Below, in pieces: positions 8,722-17,774 of a stretch of 64,000 nt of DNA. A model generated the notes under the pieces. It was not told where the DNA came from. It was given only the letters and a program-made list of their open reading frames with translations, and did not search any database. This DNA is from Atlantibacter subterraneus (GTDB lineage: Bacteria > Pseudomonadota > Gammaproteobacteria > Enterobacterales > Enterobacteriaceae). How positions within the stretch are numbered: the first letter of the stretch is position 1; every line of letters starts with the position of its first letter. A program made the translations under genes and the position numbers. Location: NCBI RefSeq assembly GCF_027853245.1, contig NZ_JAPTZM010000002.1; one strand, given 5' to 3'.

Positions 8722-8968
8722 AACTTATCAACCCATCAATTGTGATGACTATGACAATCTCGAACTCGCCTGCCAGCATCACCTGGTATTAACGCTGGAA
8801 TTGAAGAGTGGGGAAGTACTGAAGGCGCAAGCCAACGATCTGGTTTCTCGTAAAAACGTCGAATATTTGATCATCGATGAAGCCGGCACCTCACGCGAAG
8901 TTCGTCTCGACAAAATAGCCAGCTTCAGCCATCCGGAAATTGGTACCGTGGTGGTTAGCGAAGGCTAG
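8708..8968 (+). CDS. rof: Rho-binding antiterminator Rof
   Basis: Rof (YaeO) binds the primary RNA site of transcription terminator Rho and inhibits it. The protein is about 84-86 residues with an Sm-like beta-barrel fold, and the segments PINCDDYDNLELACQHH and DLVSRKNVEYL are nearly those of E. coli. The start could be the first ATG (8708) or the one two codons later (8714), which gives 84 residues. The gene overlaps yaeP and is followed by a terminator. Confidence 0.95.
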   Translation: MSMNETYQPINCDDYDNLELACQHHLVLTLELKSGEVLKAQANDLVSRKNVEYLIIDEAGTSREVRLDKIASFSHPEIGTVVVSEG

Positions 8969-8987
8969 CGAACAACCAAAACAACGA

Positions 8988-9014
8988 GGGCAGCCGGATG
9001 GCTGCCCTTTTTTT
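8988..9014 (+). terminator. Rho-independent terminator after rof
   Basis: The stem GGGCAGCC (8988-8995) and GGCTGCCC (9000-9007) with a GGAT loop is followed by seven T. The T tract overlaps the stop codon of the convergent cytochrome gene. The same hairpin read on the other strand has only a weak T tail. Confidence 0.92.
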
Positions 9015-9327
9015 ATGGCTTCTGGCTGGCGTAGTACGCCGCCAGGTTATCGATATCTTCATCGGATAACCCGCTGACATAGGCTTTCATCACTTCCGCC
9101 TGGCCGCCGCTGCGCTCGCCTTTTTTATACGCGTGCAGGGAGTGTGCCAGATACTCCTCATGCTGCCCCGCCAGGTTCGGATACAACGGGACCGAGACAT
9201 TGCCCGTCGCGCCATGGCAGGAAACGCACATCATCGCTTTTTGCTCGCCTGCTTTCGGGTCACCTTTGGCTAAAACCGGCAGGCTACAGGCCAGTAAGCC
9301 CACTAAAATCGCACTACGCATCGTCAT
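9013..9327 (-). CDS. Small periplasmic c-type cytochrome (class I, monohaem)
   Basis: It encodes 104 residues with a signal peptide (MRSAILVGLLACSLPVLA) and a mature domain with one haem-attachment motif CVSCH and a likely distal Met ligand in the VMKAY segment. The LSDEDIDNLAAYYASQ tail is typical of cytochrome c4/c553-like proteins. It probably carries single electrons in the periplasm; the redox partner is unknown. The ATG at 9327 has AGGAGA 7 bp upstream, inside the end of tilS, and lies 2 bp after the tilS stop. This coupling implies co-expression with tilS. E. coli K-12 has no such gene here. Confidence 0.92.
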   Translation of the reverse strand: MTMRSAILVGLLACSLPVLAKGDPKAGEQKAMMCVSCHGATGNVSVPLYPNLAGQHEEYLAHSLHAYKKGERSGGQAEVMKAYVSGLSDEDIDNLAAYYASQKP

Positions 9328-9329
9328 TG

Positions 9330-10613
9330 TTATTCTCCTTTCTGCCAGTCGATATGCCAGCATGCATGATCCTGAGCCTGCCCCTGACGCGTAACGAAGA
9401 TGCCTGGAGCGGCAATTAATTGCTCACCGTAAAACAGCAGCGGCGTGGTATCCCGTCGCCAGGGCGGCACGGACAGCTCCTGCCACAGTTTCTTAAGGCT
9501 TCGGCTGCGCTCGCGTCCGACGATCTGCCAGTTGCCTGGCGCATGAAAGCGCACCGAAACCTGTTCATCCTGCTCTGGAGCCCGGACAGCATAGCCTGTC
9601 TGCGCCACGCGTAATATCCCTAATTCGAGTGGGAGCTTTAATGGCGCATAGGGCGGTAGCCAGGCAAGCACCTGTTTTCCCGGCGCGGCCTGGCGTGTGA
9701 TCCACCACAGCTGCCCCTGATAGCGCCGCACGTCATGCGCACCGATTTGCAGGCGCGGCGCGGCATCTTCCCGGCTTAACGCCACTTCCTGCCAGATCCG
9801 CTCCAGCATGGCGCGCGACGGCGGCGGCGCATCCAGTTGAGTGAGCCAGCGGCGCAGTAGCGCATTGCGGCGGATTTGGCTCACTTCCTGCAAAGGCGCA
9901 ATCGTCAGGCTGCCTTCCGGCGTCATCAGCGACGCCAGTTCATCGGCTAACAGCTCATCAAGCAGCGCTTCCTGTTCGCCGCACAGCGCCGCGCTGCGGG
10001 CTACGCTGCGGGCAAAGTGCGGCCAGCGGGCCTGAAGCAGCGGCAAAATGCGCAGGCGCAGGAAGTTACGATCGTAGCGATCGTCCTGATTACTGTCGTC
10101 ATCGATCCACACCAGCTGGTGCGTGTGGGCATAGGTTTCAAGCGTTTCACGAGACGTATTTAAAAGCGGGCGAACCAGGACGTTATCGCCGAACGGCAGG
10201 GTATCCGGCATCGCCGACAGGCCTGCAGGCCCGCTGCCGCGCTTGAGGGCCAGCAGCACCGTTTCGCACTGATCGTCGAGGTGCTGTGCGGTGACCAGCG
10301 CCTCGTCCGGCTGGATAATCTGCGCAAAGGCGGCATAGCGCGCGGAACGGGCCTGGGCCTCAATCCCCGAGCCATCGTTTGGCAACGTCACGCGAATAAC
10401 CTCCAGCGGCACCGCCCAGCGCTCGCAGATGGCCTGGCAGTGCGTCACCCACTCATCAGCAAAGGCGCTAATACCGTGATGAATATGCACCGCCCGCAGC
10501 TGAAGATCGTGCTGCTGGCGCAGATCCGCCAGCTGGTGCAGCAGCACGGTGGAGTCCAGCCCGCCGCTGAACGCTACCAGCACTTTGCGATAGTGACTAT
10601 CCCACTGCATCAT
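9330..10613 (-). CDS. tilS: tRNA(Ile)-lysidine synthase TilS
   Basis: An N-type ATP pyrophosphatase that converts C34 of tRNA-Ile(CAU) to lysidine, allowing AUA decoding. The PP-loop motif SGGLDS is near residue 16, the LDDQCET and DDSNQDDRYDRNFLR motifs follow, and the C-terminal tRNA-binding domains fill the rest. It is 427 residues, close to the E. coli length. The start overlaps the stop of the upstream VOC gene (TGATG arrangement, with two consecutive ATG codons). The cytochrome gene follows after 2 bp. Confidence 0.97.
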   Translation of the reverse strand: MMQWDSHYRKVLVAFSGGLDSTVLLHQLADLRQQHDLQLRAVHIHHGISAFADEWVTHCQAICERWAVPLEVIRVTLPNDGSGIEAQARSARYAAFAQIIQPDEALVTAQHLDDQCETVLLALKRGSGPAGLSAMPDTLPFGDNVLVRPLLNTSRETLETYAHTHQLVWIDDDSNQDDRYDRNFLRLRILPLLQARWPHFARSVARSAALCGEQEALLDELLADELASLMTPEGSLTIAPLQEVSQIRRNALLRRWLTQLDAPPPSRAMLERIWQEVALSREDAAPRLQIGAHDVRRYQGQLWWITRQAAPGKQVLAWLPPYAPLKLPLELGILRVAQTGYAVRAPEQDEQVSVRFHAPGNWQIVGRERSRSLKKLWQELSVPPWRRDTTPLLFYGEQLIAAPGIFVTRQGQAQDHACWHIDWQKGE

Positions 10614-10999
10614 CCCTCATACAGCTCCAGCGGCAATCCATCGGGATCGTTAAAAAAGGTGAAGCGCTTGTCGGTGTAAGGATCGACGCGGATCGGCTCG
10701 CAGGGGACGCCCTGCTGTTCCAGATGCGCCACCGCCTTATCCAGATTTGCAACGCTGAACGCCAAATGGCGTAGCCCGCAGGCTTCCGGGCGGCTTGGCC
10801 GCTCGGGGGGGAACGGGAACGAAAACAGTTCGATGACGTATTGCCCGTTCAGCGCCAAATCCCCTTTCCAGGAATCCCGCGCTTCGCGATAGGTTTCGAA
10901 CTGGAGGGTGAAACCCAAAATATCGCAGTAAAATGCCTTACTGCGCGCATAGTCGGTCGCGATAATAGCGATGTGATGAACCCTGGTTAAACCCAGCAT
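10610..10999 (-). CDS. gloA2: VOC-family (glyoxalase-like) metalloprotein YaeR
   Basis: A 129-residue vicinal-oxygen-chelate fold protein related to glyoxalase I; the substrate is not established. The two beta-alpha-beta-beta-beta repeats are visible, with likely metal ligands in VHHIAI (residues 7-12), LRHLAF (about 76-81) and the terminal PLELYE. It is the first gene of a probable gloA2-tilS-cytochrome unit and overlaps tilS by 4 bp. Upstream, AAGGAGACAT provides a ribosome site. Confidence 0.93.
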   Translation of the reverse strand: MLGLTRVHHIAIIATDYARSKAFYCDILGFTLQFETYREARDSWKGDLALNGQYVIELFSFPFPPERPSRPEACGLRHLAFSVANLDKAVAHLEQQGVPCEPIRVDPYTDKRFTFFNDPDGLPLELYEG

Positions 11000-11035
11000 A
11001 ATGTCTCCTTGTCGGCGTTCTGGCTGCGCGCCTCG

Positions 11036-13171
11036 CTACTGTTTTAAAACTCTGACCCGGTAAATGCCATCTTCGCCGAGCTTCGCGCCGTGAATATCGG
11101 TTTCGAAACCGGGATAGTGACGGCCAATCGAGCACAGCATCAGCAGGAAATCGAGCACCGCGCGGCTTTCCTGCGTTACCCGCTCGCCGGGCATCACCAG
11201 CGGTACGCCGGGAGGATACGGCAGGATCATGTTGGCGGAAACCCGATTAATCAGATTATCCAGGTCTACGGTTTCGATATTGCCTTTCACCTGCTGCTGA
11301 TACATCTGGTGCGGCGTAAGCTGCATTTCCGGCAGTACGTCGAACGCCTTGAGCATTAGCTGCGGCAGATCGTGCTGTTTGATCAGCCGATGGATGCCCT
11401 GCGCCAGATCCTGAATGCGCATATTGCGGTAAAAGTCCGGATCTTCAGCATACAGATCCGGCAGCATGTTTTTCACCCGCAGATTCAAATCGTAGGCGCG
11501 CTTAAATTCCATCAGCCCACGCAGCAGCCCCATAGCGCGGGTTTTGTCGATGCCGATGCTAAACAGAAACAGCAGATTGTACGGGCCGGTTTTCTCCACC
11601 ACCACGCCCCGCTCATCGAGAAACTTCGCCACCAGCGCAGCAGGAATGCCCTCTTCCGCCATATTGCCGTGTTCGTCCATGCCCGGCGTCAGGATGGTGA
11701 CTTTCACCGGGTCGAGGAACATATGGTTTTCATCGGCATGGGTAAAACCGTGCCAGTCTTCGCCGGGAGCAATCGGCCAGCAGTCCGCTTCTTCAATCGC
11801 TTCGGGCTGCCAGATATCGTAAAACCAGCCGTCAGCCTCTTCACGCAGCCGCTGGACTTCTTTGCGGAAATGCAGCGCGCGTTCCACCGATCGATTGATC
11901 AGGCGCTTGCCCGGATTGCCGCGCAGCATCGCCGCCGCGGTTTCAATGGAGGCCACCAGCGGATAGCTCGGCGACGTGGTGGTATGCATCATATAGGCTT
12001 CGTTGAAAGTTTCTTCGTCATAGTCGCCTTTAATATGGATCAGCGCAGCCTGGGAAAAGGCCGCCAGCATTTTGTGGGTCGACTGGGTTTCGAAGATCAC
12101 TTTGCCCGGCGTGCGCTCGCCGCTCATGCCGCCCTTGCCACTATAGATAGGATGAAAATGGGTATAGGGCACCCAGGCGGAGTCAAAATGAATCGACGGC
12201 ACATCAAGGGTCTGTTTGATCCAGTTGGTGTTATACAGCAGGCCATCGTAGGTGGAGTTGGTGATCACCGCGTGAACCGGCCACTGGGCGTCAGGGGTCT
12301 CATGCACTTTTTGGGCGATAGATTCGCTGGAAAATTCCCGCTTCGGAATACCCCCGAGAATGCCCAGCGCGTTACGCGTCGGCTTCATCCACAGCGGGAC
12401 AATGTCGCTCATCATCAGCAGATGGGTCAGCGATTTATGGCAGTTGCGATCCACCAGCATAGTGCTGCCGGACGGCGCGGCGTACATGCCGACGATTTTA
12501 TTCGAGGTGGAGGTGCCGTTGGTCACCATATAGCTTTGCTCAGCGCCAAAGGTGCGGGCCACGTACTCTTCGGCCTCCAGATGCGGACCGGTGTGATCGA
12601 GCAGCGACCCCAGTTCGGTCACCGAAATCGACACGTCGGATTTCAGCGTATTGCCGCCAAAGAAATCGTAGAACAGGCAGCCCACCGGGCTTTTTTGGTA
12701 AGCGGTCCCGGCCATATGCCCCGGAGTGCAGAAAGTATATTTCCCCTCATGGACGTATTTGAACAGCGCCCGGGTAAACGGCGGCGTGATGTTATCGATG
12801 TATTCATCAGTGTACTGGCGGATACGCTGACCAATATCCTCAGCGGCACCCAGGCCATATTCAAAAAACCAAATCGCCATGCGCATCTCATGCGCGCTGA
12901 CGTCCATCGTTGAGTGGGTATTGATAAAGGCGTACAGCGGCAGATATTCATTAAGCTGATTAATATCGCTGCACAACTCGATACCGTGCTCGTCCCAGTC
13001 GAAAACCACGCCGCAAATGCGCGGGTTATGTTCAATCAGCTTGAGGAGATCGAGATTGTTCTTCGGCCAGATTAACTGGAAGCCCTGCCCTTGCAGCGCC
13101 TGTTCCAGTTCCTGCATCGGCTCATCTTTATAAAAGACCCCTTGCGGCCCCATGATGGCAATAATATTCAA
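11036..13171 (-). CDS. ldcC: Lysine decarboxylase LdcC (constitutive type)
   Basis: A PLP-dependent fold-type I decarboxylase that makes cadaverine from lysine. It has an N-terminal wing domain (1-130), the PLP lysine in STHKM (about residue 366), and a C-terminal domain. The sequence is closer to E. coli LdcC than to CadA, and no cadBC lies beside it. No ATG is available at the start. The best choice is the TTG at 13169-13171, 6 bp after AGGAGG, giving MNIIAIMG and 711 residues; the GTG one codon earlier (13174) sits too close to the ribosome site. The gene lies between gloA2 and accA. Confidence 0.95.
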   Translation of the reverse strand: MNIIAIMGPQGVFYKDEPMQELEQALQGQGFQLIWPKNNLDLLKLIEHNPRICGVVFDWDEHGIELCSDINQLNEYLPLYAFINTHSTMDVSAHEMRMAIWFFEYGLGAAEDIGQRIRQYTDEYIDNITPPFTRALFKYVHEGKYTFCTPGHMAGTAYQKSPVGCLFYDFFGGNTLKSDVSISVTELGSLLDHTGPHLEAEEYVARTFGAEQSYMVTNGTSTSNKIVGMYAAPSGSTMLVDRNCHKSLTHLLMMSDIVPLWMKPTRNALGILGGIPKREFSSESIAQKVHETPDAQWPVHAVITNSTYDGLLYNTNWIKQTLDVPSIHFDSAWVPYTHFHPIYSGKGGMSGERTPGKVIFETQSTHKMLAAFSQAALIHIKGDYDEETFNEAYMMHTTTSPSYPLVASIETAAAMLRGNPGKRLINRSVERALHFRKEVQRLREEADGWFYDIWQPEAIEEADCWPIAPGEDWHGFTHADENHMFLDPVKVTILTPGMDEHGNMAEEGIPAALVAKFLDERGVVVEKTGPYNLLFLFSIGIDKTRAMGLLRGLMEFKRAYDLNLRVKNMLPDLYAEDPDFYRNMRIQDLAQGIHRLIKQHDLPQLMLKAFDVLPEMQLTPHQMYQQQVKGNIETVDLDNLINRVSANMILPYPPGVPLVMPGERVTQESRAVLDFLLMLCSIGRHYPGFETDIHGAKLGEDGIYRVRVLKQ

Positions 13172-13239
13172 CACTCACCTCCTGGCAAAAAATTCAGCCT
13201 TAAGCATAGTTTACGCATCCTGCCCGCCGGACGGCGAAT

Positions 13240-13268
13240 AAAAAAAGGGCCGCTTACGCGACCCTTTT
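13240..13268 (-). terminator. Rho-independent terminator after accA
   Basis: On the minus strand GGGTCGC and GCGGCCC form a stem with a G-T mismatch-tolerant centre around GTAA, flanked by A-rich upstream and a T-rich downstream run (13240-13246). It separates accA from ldcC. Confidence 0.8.
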
Positions 13269-13288
13269 CAGAATGAGTGACTCGCCAA

Positions 13289-14248
13289 TCAGGCGTAGCC
13301 GTAGCTCATCAGACGCTGATAACGACGATCCAGCAGTTCGTCTTTGCTCAGTACGTCGAGATCCGCCAGATCCGCCAGCAGCTGCGCTTTAAGGGATTCG
13401 GCCATCACTTCCGGATTGCGGTGCGCGCCGCCCAGCGGCTCCGGGATCACGGTATCGATCAGCTTCAGCTCTTTCAGACGCGGCGCGATAATGCCCATCG
13501 CATCGGCGGCAATCGGCGCTTTGTCGGCGCTTTTCCACAGAATAGACGCGCAGCCTTCCGGTGAAATTACTGAATAGGTGCTGTATTGCAGCATGTTGAC
13601 TTTGTCGCCCACGCCAATCGCCAGCGCGCCACCAGAACCGCCTTCACCGATCACGGTGCAGATGACCGGCACTTTCAGGCGCGACATTTCACGCAGGTTG
13701 CGGGCGATAGCCTCGGACTGGCCGCGCTCTTCCGCGCCCACGCCCGGATACGCGCCCGGGGTGTCGATGAAGGTGATAATCGGCATGTTAAACCGTTCAG
13801 CCATTTCCATCAGACGCAGCGCTTTGCGGTAGCCTTCCGGTGCCGGCATACCAAAGTTACGACGGATCTTCTCTTTGGTTTCGCGGCCTTTCTGATGGCC
13901 AATAACCATCACCGGGCGATCGTCGAGACGCGCAATACCGCCGACGATGGCTTTATCATCCGCATAAGCGCGATCGCCAGCCAGTTCGTCGAAATCGTCG
14001 AAAGCTAAACGCAGATAATCGAGGGTATACGGACGTTGTGGATGGCGCGCCAGCTGCGCAACCTGCCATGCCCCCAGGTCGGCGAAGATTTTACGCGTCA
14101 GCTCTACGCTTTTTTCACGCAGACGATGCACTTCTTCGTCGATGTTAATATCCAGTTTTTCATCCTGACGGCTTACCGCGGTCAGGGAATCGATTTTCGC
14201 TTCCAGCTCGGCAATCGGCTGTTCGAAATCAAGGAAATTCAGACTCAT
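13289..14248 (-). CDS. accA: Acetyl-CoA carboxylase, carboxyltransferase subunit alpha
   Basis: AccA and the zinc-containing AccD form the carboxyltransferase that moves CO2 from biotin to acetyl-CoA, the committing step of fatty-acid synthesis. It is 319 residues, as in E. coli, with the N-terminal helical part (about 1-95) and the crotonase-like domain containing GAYPGVGAEERGQSEAIA and GEGGSGGALAIG. It starts 12 bp after dnaE, and E. coli also transcribes the two together. Confidence 0.98.
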   Translation of the reverse strand: MSLNFLDFEQPIAELEAKIDSLTAVSRQDEKLDINIDEEVHRLREKSVELTRKIFADLGAWQVAQLARHPQRPYTLDYLRLAFDDFDELAGDRAYADDKAIVGGIARLDDRPVMVIGHQKGRETKEKIRRNFGMPAPEGYRKALRLMEMAERFNMPIITFIDTPGAYPGVGAEERGQSEAIARNLREMSRLKVPVICTVIGEGGSGGALAIGVGDKVNMLQYSTYSVISPEGCASILWKSADKAPIAADAMGIIAPRLKELKLIDTVIPEPLGGAHRNPEVMAESLKAQLLADLADLDVLSKDELLDRRYQRLMSYGYA

Positions 14249-14260
14249 AATATTCCTGTA

Positions 14261-17200
14261 TTAGTCAAACTCCAGTTCCACCTGCTCCGAACCTATCAGG
14301 CCACGCAGATCGTTAAGTAAACGATCGCTCGGAGAGACACGCCACGTTGCGCCAAAACGCAACCTCGCGCGCGCATCCGCCCTCTGATAGTAGAGATGTA
14401 CTGGAATGGTTCCCGAACGATGGGGTTCCAGAGACTGACGGAGTCGGTTTAAAAGCTGGTCATCAATTTGCCTGTCCGTCAGCGAGATAGCAAGCCCACG
14501 CGCATACTTTTCGCGGGCGTCTGCAATGTCCATCACTTCGCGAGCGGTCATTTTAAGGCCTCCGCTGAAGTCATCAAAGCTGACCTGTCCGCTGACGATT
14601 AGGATCCGGTCTTGTTCCAGCAGATGCTGGTATTTCTCCAGCGCATCGGTGAATAACATCACCTCAAGACGCCCGGAGCGGTCATCCAGGGTACAGATGC
14701 CGATACGATTGCCGCGCTTGGTGACCATAACCCGCGAAGCAATCACAAGCCCCGCAGCCGTGATAACTTTACCACGCTCTGTTGGGTGCATATCTTTGAG
14801 ACGCATGCCGCCGACATAGCGTTCGATCTCTTTCAGGTACTGGTTGATGGGGTGCCCGGTGAGGTATAGCCCCAGGGTTTCCCGCTCGCCGTCCAGTACG
14901 GTCTGCTCAGGCCATGGCTGGCAGTTGGCGTAGGATTTTTCAATCTGTTCCGGCTCTTCCGCCAGCACGCCAAACATATCTGCCTGGCCGATAGCTTCGG
15001 CTTTCGCGTGCTGATCCGCCGCTTTAAGCGCATCGCCCAGCGAGTTCATCAGCGCGGCGCGGTGCGGGCCAAGGCGGTCGAACGCCCCGGACATGATCAG
15101 CTTTTCCAGGACCCGACGGTTAAGCTTTTTGGTATCGGTGCGCGCGCAGAGATCAAACAGCTCGCGGAAATAACCGTCTTTATTACGTGCCTCGATGATG
15201 GCCTCAATCGGCCCTTCGCCCACGCCTTTAATCGCGCCGATGCCGTAAACAATCTCCCCGTCATCGTTGACGTGGAAATGATACAGCCCGGAGTTAATGT
15301 CCGGCGGCAGGATTTTTAGCCCCATGCGCCAGCACTCATCCACCAGCCCGACCACTTTGTCGGTGTTATCCATATCCGCCGTCATTACCGCCGCCATAAA
15401 CTCCGCCGGGTAATGCGCCTTCAGCCAAAGCGTTTGGTAGGATACCAGAGCATAGGCCGCCGAGTGCGATTTGTTAAATCCGTAACCCGCGAATTTCTCC
15501 ACCAGGTCGAAGATTTTCATCGCCAGTTCGCCGTCGACGCCGTTATTTTTCGCGCCCTCTTCAAACACCGAACGCTGTTTGGCCATCTCTTCAGGCTTCT
15601 TTTTACCCATAGCGCGGCGCAGCATATCCGCGCCGCCAAGGGTATAGCCCGAGAGCACCTGGGCAATCTGCATCACCTGTTCCTGATACAGGATGATGCC
15701 GTAGGTCGGCTCCAGTACCGGTTTCAGGCTCTCATGCTGCCACTGGATATCCGGATAGGAGATCGCTTCACGGCCATGTTTACGGTCGATAAAGTTATCT
15801 ACCATGCCCGACTGCAGCGGCCCCGGGCGGAACAGCGCCACCAGTGCGATCATGTCTTCGAAGCAGTCCGGCTGCAGGCGTTTAATCAGATCCTTCATGC
15901 CGCGCGATTCAAGCTGGAATACCGCAGTGGTTTCCGAGCGTTGCAGCATGTCGAAGCTTTTTTTGTCATCCAGCGGGATGGCGGCGATGTCGATGGGCTC
16001 CAGCCCCTGCTTCGCCCGGCGCGGGTTGATCATCTTCAACGCCCAGTCGATGATGGTCAGCGTGCGCAGCCCCAGGAAATCGAACTTCACCAGGCCCGCG
16101 TATTCCACGTCGTTTTTATCAAACTGAGTAACCGGGTGCTGGCCCATTTCATCGCAGTACAGCGGAGCGAAGTCGGTAATTTTGGTCGGCGCGATTACCA
16201 CGCCGCCCGCGTGCTTACCGGCGTTACGGGTCACCCCTTCCAGTTTACGCGCCATGTCGATCAGCGCCCGGACCTCTTCGTCGGCTTCATAGATTTCTGG
16301 CAGCTGTGGTTCGGCTTCAAATGCCTTCGCCAGGGTCATGCCCGGATCGGGCGGCACCAGCTTGGAAATACGGTCAACGAAGCCGTACGGGTGGCCCAGC
16401 ACACGGCCCACGTCGCGGATCACCGCTTTTGCGGCCATGGTTCCGAAGGTAATGATCTGCGAAACCGCCTCGCGCCCGTACATTTCCGCCACGTGATCGA
16501 TAACCCGATCGCGCTTCTCCATGCAGAAGTCGACGTCGAAGTCGGGCATCGAGACACGCTCCGGGTTCAGGAAACGTTCGAACAGCAGGTCGAATTCCAG
16601 CGGATCGAGGTCGGTAATTTTCAGGGCATAGGCCACCAGCGAACCTGCGCCGGAGCCACGGCCTGGGCCTACCGGCACGCCGTTATCTTTCGACCACTGG
16701 ATAAACTCCATCACGATCAGGAAGTAGCCCGGGAAACCCATCTGGTTGATCACCTGGAGTTCAATATCCAGACGCTCATCGTATTCCGGTCGGCGCTTCG
16801 CCCGTTCTTCCGGGTCCGGGAACAGAAACTCCAGGCGCTCTTCCAGACCCTCTTTTGACTTCGCCACCAGGAAATCCTCGGTGGTCATATCGCCGGTGGG
16901 GAACTGCGGCAGGAAATACTCGCCGAGGCGCACCGTCACGTTACAGCGGCGGGCAATCTCAACGCTGTTTTCCAGCGCTTCCGGGATATCCGCGAACAGC
17001 TCGCACATCTCCTCTTCGCTGCGCATGTATTGCTGCGTCGAGTAGTTGCGCGGGCGCTTAGGGTCGTCGAGGGTGAAACCGTCGTGAATGGCGACGCGGA
17101 TTTCGTGGGCATCAAAATCGCCGGCATCGATAAAACGCACGTCGTTGGTGGCGACAACCGGCACGCCCTTCTCTTCCGCCAGCGCGACGGCGGCGTGCAG

Positions 17201-17743
17201 ATAACGCTCTTCATCGGTGCGCCCGGTGCGGATCAGCTCCAGATAAAACCGGTCGGCAAAATGCTGCTGATAGAAGCTCAGGCACTGATCCACCAGCGCC
17301 ATATTGCCGCGCAGCAAACTTTTACCAACGTCGCCATTGCGCGCGCCAGAGAGCAGGATCAAGCCGTGATTAAGCTCCGCCAGCCATTCAATATCGATAA
17401 ACGGCCCTGCGGCCCCATACCCGCGCTGGTAGGCGCGGGAAATCAGCAGCGTAAGATTCTGGTAGCCGTCGTTGTTGGCGGCCAGCACGGTAATTTCGTT
17501 CAGCTCGTCGCCCATAATCGGGTTATGAACGTTAAAATCCGCGCCGATAATTGGCTTCATGCCCGCGCCGTGTGCGCCCCCGTAAAACTTAACCAGACCA
17601 CACAGGTTGGTGAAGTCGGTGATCGCCAGCGCAGGCATCCCCAGCGAGGCCGCCTTTTTTACCAGCGGTCCCGTCTTGGCAAGCCCATCGATCATGGAAT
17701 AGTCACTGTGCACCCGCAGGTGCACAAAACGAGGTTCAGCCAT
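14261..17743 (-). CDS. dnaE: DNA polymerase III, alpha subunit
   Basis: The replicative polymerase catalytic subunit, 1160 residues. It has the N-terminal PHP domain (HLRVHSDYSMIDGL near 8-21), the palm with the catalytic aspartates in PDFDVDF (about 399-405), the fingers and beta-clamp-binding region, the OB fold (about 990-1080) and a C-terminal tau-binding region. It lies 31 bp downstream of rnhB in the long leftward cluster from bamA through lpx genes to accA. Confidence 0.98.
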   Translation of the reverse strand: MAEPRFVHLRVHSDYSMIDGLAKTGPLVKKAASLGMPALAITDFTNLCGLVKFYGGAHGAGMKPIIGADFNVHNPIMGDELNEITVLAANNDGYQNLTLLISRAYQRGYGAAGPFIDIEWLAELNHGLILLSGARNGDVGKSLLRGNMALVDQCLSFYQQHFADRFYLELIRTGRTDEERYLHAAVALAEEKGVPVVATNDVRFIDAGDFDAHEIRVAIHDGFTLDDPKRPRNYSTQQYMRSEEEMCELFADIPEALENSVEIARRCNVTVRLGEYFLPQFPTGDMTTEDFLVAKSKEGLEERLEFLFPDPEERAKRRPEYDERLDIELQVINQMGFPGYFLIVMEFIQWSKDNGVPVGPGRGSGAGSLVAYALKITDLDPLEFDLLFERFLNPERVSMPDFDVDFCMEKRDRVIDHVAEMYGREAVSQIITFGTMAAKAVIRDVGRVLGHPYGFVDRISKLVPPDPGMTLAKAFEAEPQLPEIYEADEEVRALIDMARKLEGVTRNAGKHAGGVVIAPTKITDFAPLYCDEMGQHPVTQFDKNDVEYAGLVKFDFLGLRTLTIIDWALKMINPRRAKQGLEPIDIAAIPLDDKKSFDMLQRSETTAVFQLESRGMKDLIKRLQPDCFEDMIALVALFRPGPLQSGMVDNFIDRKHGREAISYPDIQWQHESLKPVLEPTYGIILYQEQVMQIAQVLSGYTLGGADMLRRAMGKKKPEEMAKQRSVFEEGAKNNGVDGELAMKIFDLVEKFAGYGFNKSHSAAYALVSYQTLWLKAHYPAEFMAAVMTADMDNTDKVVGLVDECWRMGLKILPPDINSGLYHFHVNDDGEIVYGIGAIKGVGEGPIEAIIEARNKDGYFRELFDLCARTDTKKLNRRVLEKLIMSGAFDRLGPHRAALMNSLGDALKAADQHAKAEAIGQADMFGVLAEEPEQIEKSYANCQPWPEQTVLDGERETLGLYLTGHPINQYLKEIERYVGGMRLKDMHPTERGKVITAAGLVIASRVMVTKRGNRIGICTLDDRSGRLEVMLFTDALEKYQHLLEQDRILIVSGQVSFDDFSGGLKMTAREVMDIADAREKYARGLAISLTDRQIDDQLLNRLRQSLEPHRSGTIPVHLYYQRADARARLRFGATWRVSPSDRLLNDLRGLIGSEQVELEFD

Positions 17744-17774
17744 CTCAGTATCCGAATAACGTTGTGCGTGGTGC

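Noticed and set aside
11372..12913. 513-codon open frame antisense to ldcC
   Set aside because: It has no ribosome site, no recognisable domain and mirrors ldcC codon use. Long antisense frames are common opposite GC-rich enterobacterial genes.
15413..16858. 481-codon open frame antisense to dnaE
   Set aside because: It is composed of reverse-complement codons of a highly conserved gene, with no domain or initiation signal.
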